The notes below the pieces were generated by a model that had not been told where the DNA came from, did no database searches, and saw nothing but the letters and a program-made list of their open reading frames with translations. Shown here piece after piece: positions 55,956 to 64,000 of a DNA stretch of 64,000 bases. Position 1 is the stretch's first letter. Each line of letters begins with the position of its first letter. A program made the position numbers and the translations under genes. This DNA is from Lasiosphaeris hirsuta (taxonomy: Eukaryota; Ascomycota; Sordariomycetes; Sordariales; Lasiosphaeriaceae), in contig JAUKUA010000001.1 of assembly GCA_030549175.1 (NCBI GenBank), positions 3,658,001 to 3,722,000 on the forward strand. Direction: 5' to 3'.

Positions 55956-57608
55956 TCAGTAGTGTCTGTTAATAACCTCTTCGAGGTTGGCAAAGGTTGG
56001 GAGGGTATCTTTGTCAAGCTGCGGCAGCACTGGTGCCATGCGCGGCCATTTCCTCTCGGCGGACTGGCGCCAGTTTGCAGACTTGTTGCCTAGGGCCGCC
56101 AAGCTTTTTGATTGTCGAATCGTTTGTGAAGAGACCGGTATGGGGGGAGATGGTCTTGTAGGGGTTGGGGGTGAGGCAGCTAGCCTCGAGGGGACCGGGG
56201 GTGAAGGGGCCAACCTTGTCGGAGCCGGCGGCGGGAGAGACGGCAATGCGGGAATCGGGGGCGAAGGCGGAGCGGCCAGATGCGGATCCGGCGCCTGGCT
56301 GTTGACGTGCCACATGCCCTCGTTGGTAAGCACGACCTCCTCGCCGGTCGTGAGGGCGACAACTTCGGTGGCTGACTGAGATTTCCCGGAGGTCCGACTC
56401 AAGGTACTTCTCGCGGGAGAACTCGGCATGTCGACGGCCCCCAACTCATCCGTCGAGTTCAAGTGGCCCAGTACTTCTTCGGCCCGCCATCTCCTCGTCC
56501 GCAAGAAATTGGTGGCCACCCCCTTGACCTTCTTATCTCCGTCATGTGCGCTGAACCATGCCCTCGCCCCCAATTTCCTGGCGGTTTCTGCACCCGCTGG
56601 TGCGCCAAGCAAGATATTCCCGCCGAGCCACCAGGGGTTACTGACTGAATCGAAACAGTGCAAGAGAGCTGTTAGTGGCAGTGCCGCTTCGGAAATAAGA
56701 TGACTTGTCACATAGCCATGCAATGATGAGTAGCTGATTCCGTGGGGCGAGAATATGATGCTCAGAGGTCGATCTGGTGCTGCTTGCGAGGCTGTCGAGT
56801 AACAGCTTTGTCGCGTAGTTGAGAGCGACATGGCAGAGCGCACAGATCGAAGCGAGAAGTGGCCGGGAGAGGTGGGAAAGGTGGGGGAGGTTGGTGTTGG
56901 GGGTATCAGTCCGCTTACAGGACCACTGGCAGGAGGGCCCGTCCCAGCTTCTGTGTATGTGGCCCGTAGATGAGGCTGGGACCCATACGATTTGGGTGTT
57001 GCGGGAGGCGTGAGCAGGCCGTGGACTCCGCGAGCTGGATACAGGGGGAATGACGGGGCCAGCGGCGGTCTGTAGGTGATGGCTATGGCAGCATGGAGTC
57101 CCGCTATGTCACGGCGCTGAGGGATGAAAGCCACCGTGATCTCCCCGGGCTCGCCTCCGAGAAAGGGGGGAAGAGGGATGCGTACGACACTCTGGCGGCC
57201 AGTGATTCTTGGATCTTCCCATTTTGGAATTGTCAGGATTCTGTCCCTGTCAAAGTACTTCCAACCTCGAATTATCTTAGCCGAGGCTGGCTCCGCAAGA
57301 ATGATGGTGTTAGTTCCTGTCGGGGGGAGTTGCTTCAGGGTAGCCTCGTTGCAGTGATCAGTTTTGTCCTGTGAGATGATGACCAAATCGGGCTCGGGAA
57401 GCTCGAGCAGTGATGAAACACAAGCTGGGTCTTTAGGCGTTGTTATTGAAATCTTGGAATGAAAGACCTTGGAAGGCCCGGTAATCCACGGATCCAGAAG
57501 TATACGGTATGGCTTTGGGAGTGGGCCTGGCGTAGACTTGGAGACCAAAGGCTCCAAGGTGAGAAGGAAAGAGGCATCGTCGTTGAGATGCTTGATCGTC
57601 AGTGCCAT
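55956..57608 (-). CDS. Metallo-beta-lactamase-fold protein with altered metal motif
   Basis: One exon, 550 residues, starting at the ATG at 57608 (MALTIKHLNDDASFLLTLEP). The upstream in-frame extension begins at a TTG and is not used. The order of elements resembles UlaG/UPF0173-type metallo-beta-lactamase-fold hydrolases: a first strand pair (YRILLDPWITGP), LVIISQDKTDHCNEATLKQLP at about 77-97, TNTIILAEPASAKIIRGWKYFD, GEITVAFIPQRRDIAGLHAAIAI and PDRPLSIIFSPHGISYSS. The usual SHxHxDH motif reads SQDKTDH (Ser79 to His85), so the first two His are Gln80 and Lys82. Later residues include AWFSAHDGDKKVKG. Two disordered, Pro-rich segments occur (about 200-280 and 440-520). I recall fungal homologues with the same SQDKxDH motif, so this is likely a subfamily trait. 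Substrate unknown. Confidence 0.85.
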   Translation of the reverse strand: MALTIKHLNDDASFLLTLEPLVSKSTPGPLPKPYRILLDPWITGPSKVFHSKISITTPKDPACVSSLLELPEPDLVIISQDKTDHCNEATLKQLPPTGTNTIILAEPASAKIIRGWKYFDRDRILTIPKWEDPRITGRQSVVRIPLPPFLGGEPGEITVAFIPQRRDIAGLHAAIAITYRPPLAPSFPLYPARGVHGLLTPPATPKSYGSQPHLRATYTEAGTGPPASGPVSGLIPPTPTSPTFPTSPGHFSLRSVRSAMSLSTTRQSCYSTASQAAPDRPLSIIFSPHGISYSSLHGYVTSHLISEAALPLTALLHCFDSVSNPWWLGGNILLGAPAGAETARKLGARAWFSAHDGDKKVKGVATNFLRTRRWRAEEVLGHLNSTDELGAVDMPSSPARSTLSRTSGKSQSATEVVALTTGEEVVLTNEGMWHVNSQAPDPHLAAPPSPPIPALPSLPPPAPTRLAPSPPVPSRLAASPPTPTRPSPPIPVSSQTIRQSKSLAALGNKSANWRQSAERKWPRMAPVLPQLDKDTLPTFANLEEVINRHY

Positions 57609-58608
57609 AGTAGCGGACGGACGAGACAAAGCCAAAGTAAGGTTGAGCAAGGGTATTTGAAGGTAAGTTAGAAGAATTAAATCGCAGCTCAGGTGCGCAG
57701 TAGTTCACCGCGGGGCTCTGGGGCGGCGATCGTCTGGAAGAATGACAGGAGGTGGCAGCAAAAGCTAAGAACCAGGGCGCATGGCGCGAAGGTCAGGCAT
57801 CAACCAAAGTGGTGTGCGGCGGTTTGTTGATGAATAAGATCACCAGGCCAGCGGGGCCATGGATGAATGAAGTGAAGCGTCGAGGATAGGGAAGGAGACA
57901 CGTTCTTGGACGAGCTCGAAGAAAAGGTCTTGGACGAGGCTCCAAAGGATAACAAAGAACGACAGCGTGGAAAAAAAGTCGGCTTGAATCAGACTGTGAT
58001 AGAAGTCATCAGTTGCGCAGTGGGAGTTGCAAGAGTTGCAGACTTGCAAGACCCCATCGTCCTCAGCCACTCGACCTTCGTGCGAGGTGATGGTTGTCTA
58101 GGATGGATGGAAGGTCGACGCGAGCGAGTTGCACAGCAATTTGGGGGTTGACAATGCGACCGCCGGATGTCTCGAATCTCTGGGCAGGTCAGAGCGAGCT
58201 CGACGGGACTCACGGGATGGAGGCGCCAGGAGCCCAGCCGGGGCCAGGCCCAAGTTGAGCGGCAGGATCCAAACCTACCTTGCCTTGCGGATAGGTAGGT
58301 ACCGAATTCCAGGTGACAAACCTTTAGCGTCATTTCCCCTGCCCCTGAAGATGGCTTCTCAGTGGCACATTGTGCATTGCCTCGATCCTGGACATGCCTG
58401 GATTGCACACTGGCACCGCCAAAGCTTTACCCCAGCTGAGGTTCGCGTCCCTTGCAGCCCGCAGGACGCGCCATGAGTGCACCCACTCGCTGGTAATCAA
58501 TTCGGCAGCCCAAGTCCAACTGATTGGATATCCGGCACATTCCGCCCCTCGCAGGGTCTCGCCTCCAGGACACCGTCAAGACCACACACGACCATACGGT
58601 GTATTTAG
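57609..58608. other. Intergenic region upstream of the metallo-beta-lactamase-fold gene
   Basis: About 1 kb holding the promoter of the gene at 57608. It contains no supported gene. A short stretch near 58580 resembles the first bases of fungal 5S rRNA, but the similarity ends after about 17 nt. Confidence 0.5.
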
Positions 58609-58924
58609 TCAGACGTCCAACAATAAAAGATGATGCCATTCCCAAGCCGCAATGAGCAGCGTGGCCAAGTAGCGCAAGTGATCCATCTCAGATCTAAGGG
58701 CGACGAAATCCCGCCGGCCAAAAAGGCTGGCCGTTCGTCCCCTTCGTCATTAGTGACACGGCGAATGTCTGTGCTACTCCGTACACATACCCCGGAACAA
58801 CACAATGCTTGGGTGCACCATCGATGTTGTCAAAGGTGATGATCAAGTTGATGCCGGTTTCGTTTCGTTTGATGTTTTCAAGAGTGCCGCCAGAGGCGCG
58901 CTGCGTTTGATCGGCTAGTGACAT
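58609..58924 (-). CDS. Candidate small two-exon gene, unknown protein (83 residues)
   Basis: Exon 1 (58924-58791) starts in a strong filamentous-fungus context (GCCAAAATGTC). It encodes MSLADQTQRASGGTLENIKR followed by NETGINLIITFDNIDGAPKH, with marked preference for AAC, ATC, GGC and ACC codons. A 64-nt intron follows: donor GTATGT at 58790, branch CACTAATGACG, acceptor CCAG at 58727. Exon 2 (58726-58609) gives LFGRRDFVALRSEMDHLRYL, then LATLLIAAWEWHHLLLLDV and a stop. The frame is intact across the join. No family is recognised and no signal peptide is visible. The first exon looks more convincing than the second, so the true 3' end may differ. Confidence 0.4.
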
Positions 58925-61686
58925 TTTGGCATGATTAGCCTTTTGTTGACTCTTCCATTTGGGAATGGGAATGTCAATGCGAGTACAAACTATGCATTCG
59001 GGCGCCGTATTTGGAAGGGCAAGTCCACGGCTTGTGTATTGTCAAGCACACTACCAGTGGGTTGTTCATAACATCGGCCGGGATTTTCTCATCTTGCCAC
59101 TTGTGTATCCTCGTAACACGCAAGATGCACCAGCATCCCGCGAGAGTGGCGAAACTAGGACCACGAAAAATCGACCGATTTCCCGTTGGATCTTAGAAAA
59201 TAACTTCGAGGCTCTAGCGGTCAACCGTTCGAAGGAGGGGCCCCGTTGCGAGTAATAGTAGTAGTATACGGTGAAAACCTGGAGCTGGGTAAGGTACTCT
59301 GATAGCCTGAGGTATCCAGGAATACCCCGGCGACTTGATGATGGCGAACACCTGACCTACACTAGTGGAGATGCTGACTGGCTCTAGTGCGATGGGGAGT
59401 TCGAGGGAGGCGTCGAGCGACTCGCTCAGTGCAGTCTCATACTGAAGCTATCCCCACCTCTCGGCTCGTAAAGTCCATGTCCTCACCGCCTTTGGCGTGG
59501 ATGTGTTGTACCTCGAACCAACCTCAAGACAAAAGGATCCGCTTCTGGCCGCCCCGAATCGCCGGGCCACCAACCTCCCAATTCTATTGGCGGGGCTCAG
59601 CACGGCAAGTCAATCGATGACAGCGGGTGCGAGTTGCCGAATGCCGTCCATGGATCTGATTCGAGAGCCGTTGCATGTCGAATCCAGGGCAGCGCGCACA
59701 AGAACCCCTAGGGGTTTAAAAAATAAAAATAAAACTTTTCAGCTGCAGAGGAGAGATGATACAGATCAGATGGCCTACCCCAACCTGCCAGGCAACCTGG
59801 TCACAGGAGGCAGGGTCCTTATTCGCTTTCCGCACCACTGCATGTGAAAGACTGCTGCATGTTGGTGCTAAGTGCTAGGCTCGAGCCATTTGAAGCAAAC
59901 AATTGCCAAGCCAAAAGAGGCAGGGGGTACCTCCCCACGCAGGGTTGTAGATGACTGGTGCCGACAAAGCGATTGTTCCCTCACTCAACCCTGGCACCCC
60001 ACAAAACCTCCTTCAATCAGCCTGGCGGGCCCGCGGGAGAGCTGGGCAGCTCCAGAATCGTCACGCCTTGTCAGGTTCTGACTTGTGCGCTTTCCAGTTC
60101 TTTCTGTACTCAATCACTATCGACCAAACCCGCAAAATGGCCTATTGGGATTGATGCTATGCCTATAAACTTTCCGGCCACGGGACGGTGAAGCGGTAAA
60201 AGAGCTATTTTGGGTACCCAAGCTCGCGTTTTTCGTCTCTGGGAGCTTGCCTAGCTTGCTCGCATAGAGCTTGAAGTCCCAGCTACCCCAGCTACCCCAG
60301 CTCCGTCATGCTCTGTGTCCAATCACAATCCAGTCACAGAGGCTCCAATAGCTCCTCACATTCCTGTTCAAGCAGTATTCTCGACACCCCTCCTCGCCTC
60401 GGGCCACTGCCCATCCCGATTCCCGATTGAGTCAAGACACCCAACCATCCGTGTCATTCAAAAAACTGTTCGAGCCCTTGAGAACTTCCAGCGCAACGAT
60501 TGCTCGTCAGGCCAGGGCAGTTGACCAGCAGTAGCGGCAGCTATCTGCCCTCACTTGGGAAGATCCAAGTGCAATTTTGCTGGAAGCAAGGGCGCTTGGT
60601 CGGCAGATGACTGCGAACGAAGCAGCTCCAGCCCAGTCTGGCCGCCCCTAGATGCTATTAGAGAGTGCCGGGCTTTCAATTCGCTCGACCCGAGCAAGCT
60701 GAGCTGCTGAGGTCTGTAACAACCGCCTCAAGATACTTGCGGCCGTCAGATCAAGCTTCAGCAAGGCCATGTCCCGCCGCGAGCCAACTTTTCTTGGAGG
60801 CGTCAGGCTGTGCTGGTTTGGACACAGGCGGCAATCGATGCTTGATGGCTTGGGTTACCCCTCGCTCACACTCTGCCCCTGTCAACCCTGACGACATGGC
60901 CCTCCATGCTCGACCCCCTCTCTCCCTCCACCCTTCACTGCCTTCATGGGCGAGTTGGTGGGCTCCCTTTCTCCTCCCACACCTCCAGCTCCTGGACCCG
61001 TGTTCGCCGTGGAGGCGATCCCGCCTGAGCACAGTGGGACTTGGCCATACGAAACTGTCCGAGTTAGTCGGTACCTGGGGCCAACGCCTGATAAGTGGGT
61101 GGCCAAGTGCTGCCCCGCGGCCAACACAGTCCCTTGCTACCCATCTGTACCCATTCGCCCATCTTGAGCAAGCTGGAGCTGGAAACATTGGCTGCATTCG
61201 GCCAACCCTACAGATACATGCGCCCCCCTTCCCCTCTGGCCAGCAAGTCAGGATGAGTCGCTACCAGCCATAGGTACAGCAAGTAGGTAGTCTACATACA
61301 TGCCTTGGTTGTCGCCGATGTCTGTTGCTGCTATCCCCCCCCCTTCCCCCGCCCTCCATTCAAGTCGCTCCATTGTCTTGCGCCTGCCTCCAGCCATGAC
61401 CTTTACCACAAAACCACCCACATTCTTCGAAACACTGCCTGTTACACCTGGGAGAGGAGCTTGGAGCTCTCCTTTCAATGAGCCCAGCCTTGAAGCACGC
61501 TTTTCTCAGCTTCGAGCCGACAAATGCCAAATCTACACAGCTCCGCCATCGTGAGCCACTAGCACCAACCAACACCTCAATTGAGTCGCAGCAATCGCAT
61601 CCCTATCCGTATCTTATCACCAGCTATCTCCATCACCAGCGCCTCCCCACCAAACCCCCTCGACTTCGCATGGTGGGGTCTCCAAG
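58925..61686. other. Intergenic region upstream of the RING-like gene
   Basis: About 2.8 kb without a supported gene. It contains a 9-bp tandem repeat (AGCTACCCC) at 60281-60303. From about 61.3 kb to the next start the plus strand is C- and T-rich, probably promoter and leader. Confidence 0.55.
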
Positions 61687-63203
61687 ATGCCGCCCAGGTC
61701 GTCCCTAACCTCATCCTTCTCAATCACCGACGCCAACAATGAGGTCGTTTGCCCATTGCGAAATCAGGATGGCTCCAGCTGCCGCAAGCGCTGCATCGGC
61801 GTGAGTGCCCTGCCTCCCTGGCGACCCTTCCCCCCCCCTCGCTTCAGCCGAGCAAGGGCATGAGCATTGAGTTGACAGACGAGGATAACAGGAAAAAAGG
61901 TATCGCTCCATGCAGGAGCATATCCGCCGAGCGCATCCCGAGCACTACATATCCAAGCTGCCTGCGACCGAAGAGAGCTTCATGCTCATGATCAACACTC
62001 CGCCAAGCGAGCGATCCCAGACCCAACCGGGTTCGGGCGGTCAGCCGCATGTAAGCCAGACAAAGGGACTTTCGCACACGTTCCGACGAGATGAATCCAG
62101 CGCACCGGGAACGCCGCGAAACCTCGACGAGTACCAAGGAGGAGCTGCCCTATATCCCGCTGCGGCCGCCCTTGCGCAGCTGCATAACCACAAAAGCGAG
62201 CCTGGTTGGGATTCCGAGGGGGTGAGTGGAAATGACTGCCGCATGCTGTGCTTCAACGCCATACTAAACCGAAATTTTGCTCTTGCAGGATTGGCACTCA
62301 GATCACGAAGGCGGAAGAAGGCCGAGATCTTCAATCGAGCTACCCCCAATGCACCTGGCAAATACCGAGGTAACAAGTGCACCATTCCCCTCTCTCGATA
62401 CCGCTAGACACAGAGAAATCCTACCATCGATGCTGTCCAACTCACCACCTGGCCGCTCATCTACACTTCCGCCTATTCATAGGCCGTTAGGTCCCAATCG
62501 TCCTAGAAAGCAGTCGGTAACCAAGCGAGGGCATCAACGAAGGAAGTCAAAAGGCGCAGCTGCCGAGTGGCTTCGCCGGCTGCAAAACGACGGCAGCACT
62601 GATTTTCTGAGACCGGGGGGCAGCGACAGAAAGGCTCTCTCTGCCGAACCCACAGCTGACTTTGGCAAACGTTGGGAAGATTTGATTGACGCGGCCGCCT
62701 CGGCAACGGAAGACATAGATGAGGACAGAACTCCAGTGAGTCTGCATTTCCCCTCCATGTTCGACCCACGTCTGACAGGCCAGGTACCTCAATCGCCCAT
62801 CTCCATTCATCGAGCATCCCTACCGCCTTTCCCACAGGGCCCTTTCACGGGCTATCAAGCATCCCCGCTGCAACAAGCCCTCACACCTCCGTCATATAAC
62901 CCTGAAGCTCCTGACCCATTTCCGTCTGTCGAGAGTGGCGAAAGCGGAGACAATTTCCATATCGAGTCACGAGGGCTCTCCGACTCGTCCCCCAGTTATT
63001 CTTCCCAGAACACGCAAATCTACTGTGCGGCTTGCCAGGGTGTTTCTCTCTTGAGAGAGTCCTATGCTTGTACGGAATGCATCTGTGGTCTCTGTCAGGC
63101 CTGTGTTGACGTCTTGATGGGCGAGCAAGGGGCCCGGCGGAAATGCCCTCGATGCGCCACAATAGGGGGTCGCTTCAAGCCCTTCCAACTCGACATTCGG
63201 TAG
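61687..63203 (+). CDS. Fungal zinc-finger protein: N-terminal C2H2-like and C-terminal RING-like
   Basis: Three exons, 61687-61800, 61892-62221 and 62289-63203, encode 452 residues. Introns are 91 and 67 nt (GTGAGT donors, ACAG and GCAG acceptors), both phase 0. The N-terminus has VVCPLRNQDGSSCRKRC, joined by the first splice to GEKRYRSMQEHIRRAHPEHY, a Cys/His arrangement like a degenerate C2H2 finger, then KLPATEESFMLMINTPP. The middle (about 90-375) is disordered, rich in Ser, Pro and Arg, with AAAEWLRRLQNDG in it. The C-terminus carries a Cys-rich RING-like unit (YCAACQG, YACTECICGLCQACVDVLM, RRKCPRCATIGGRFKPF). This points to a ubiquitin ligase or nuclear regulator. I know similar uncharacterised Pezizomycotina proteins but no studied one. 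The ATG sits 5' of the first conserved Cys. Confidence 0.82.
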
Positions 63204-64000
63204 CATTGGTGTGACCGACATCTTTGGTTGCTTCTGCTACTTCGAAACTCCCTCCTTCACATATTATATATCTTTACGTATACACTACTGTCACATGGGG
63301 TCGGCGCAAAAATAGGATGGCATATAAAGCCCTCGCCACGGGCTACGGTATTTTTACGGGGTTGGCTTGTCTTGGGGGTGCGGAAACAGACTCACTTTTA
63401 GCTTTCGGGGAGGCGACTTTTGGTTCGACAGGCTTGACGATAACACAGTCAAGCACTCCTCGCGCGCACACGAGCGACGTTTCGCTTCTCTACTTTCGCT
63501 CAGGATACCCCATTACTATTTTTACGTTAACAACGTTTAGCATGCATCTATGGATTTGGGGGAGTCTCGGCGTAGCTCCGGTTTACGGGGTGGTCCAAAA
63601 GGGGGCTATTTTTGTCTTATGCCGCGCTTCAACTTTTGACGCCGGGACTGCAGAAGTTTTTCTTATTTTGCTATGCTTAGCTGACTTTTTGCTTTTGACT
63701 TATTTTGATATTGCACAAGCTACGAACCGTCTTGTTGGCTTACGAGATGATGGGTACTTCCCGCAGTGGTATATACCCGCCCGAAAGACCGTGGGATGCC
63801 TTGGTACTGCGTTTGGGCTTGGGCTCCCGTCACTCTCATTGAAAACCCTAGCGAATGCGCAAGACGCAGTCTGTTTTCCAGCGCAGCTGGCAGCATTACA
63901 GGATACAGAATTTTTCAAAATGATTACCTGAGAATACCTAAGATTTCCACATACCGCATCTAGTGGGATCCCGTGATGATGCCATGGATTTTGAGCACGC
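63204..64000. other. 3' flank of the RING-like gene, to the window edge
   Basis: About 800 nt. T-rich on the plus strand. An open frame runs at 63224-63931 (ATG at about 63317, roughly 204 residues, hydrophobic), but it resembles no known family and its composition suits non-coding DNA. Confidence 0.45.

Noticed and set aside
58571..58610. Similarity to the start of fungal 5S rRNA
   Set aside because: Only about 17 nt match. The following bases do not form the 5S structure or internal promoter.
63224..63931. Hydrophobic open frame after the RING-like gene
   Set aside because: Opens at TTG, with the first ATG at about 63317. T-rich composition fits a 3' flank, and no family was recognised.

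Overview
The window looks like nuclear DNA of a filamentous ascomycete (Pezizomycotina, most likely Sordariomycetes). The genes are eukaryotic, most are split by short GT-AG introns with CTAAC/CTAAT-type branch sites, codons favour C in the third position, and the proteins are typical fungal housekeeping families. I saw no rRNA, tRNA, CRISPR array, transposase or virus. Sixteen protein genes are well supported. A few more loci are tentative. Intergenic regions are long (up to about 5 kb).

Layout. 1-2370 (-): La-motif RNA-binding protein, cut by the window edge. 6567-7893 (-): SFT2, a Golgi membrane protein with two long introns. 12925-14511 (+): bHLH transcription factor with a long leader. 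15123-17768 (-): NPR3 (TORC1 inhibitor subunit). 18658-20037 (+): ethanolamine kinase. 20675-22126 (-): glycine cleavage T protein. 22499-25513 (-): PRP16 splicing helicase. 25851-27569 (+): PWP1, ribosome biogenesis. 30750-31688 (+): conserved fungal protein of unknown function. 33792-35059 (+): TLS1/C9orf78-like. 37234-38747 (+): single-pass membrane protein. 39818-40647 (-): TVP23. 41097-42193 (+): HpcH/CitE-type lyase. 42205-44440 (-): probable but unresolved multi-exon gene. 49069-50070 (+): glycine-rich RRM protein. 51064-52445 (-): ChaC-type gamma-glutamylcyclotransferase. 53959-55074 (+): penta-EF-hand protein. 55956-57608 (-): metallo-beta-lactamase-fold protein. 58609-58924 (-): candidate small gene. 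61687-63203 (+): RING-like zinc-finger protein.

The genes do not form a metabolic cluster. Several have RNA-related roles (La protein, PRP16, TLS1-like, glycine-rich RRM protein, PWP1). Two are small Golgi/endosomal tetraspan proteins (SFT2, TVP23). NPR3, ethanolamine kinase, GCV1 and ChaC belong to nitrogen, lipid, one-carbon and glutathione metabolism. Several pairs are divergent with short shared promoters (PRP16/PWP1, TVP23/lyase, NPR3/ethanolamine kinase).

The most interesting observation is gene architecture rather than a new system. The ChaC gene can be read with its conserved motif intact only if a 5-nucleotide microexon is included. In two other genes an intron is a multiple of three with no in-frame stop, so retention would give a longer protein. 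Other points are a telomere-repeat-like element upstream of the TLS1-like gene, poly-C tracts within two introns, and a 5' UTR intron that would remove a 63-residue upstream ORF from the bHLH transcript. All exon boundaries were placed by reading splice signals and reading frame by hand, without transcript data.
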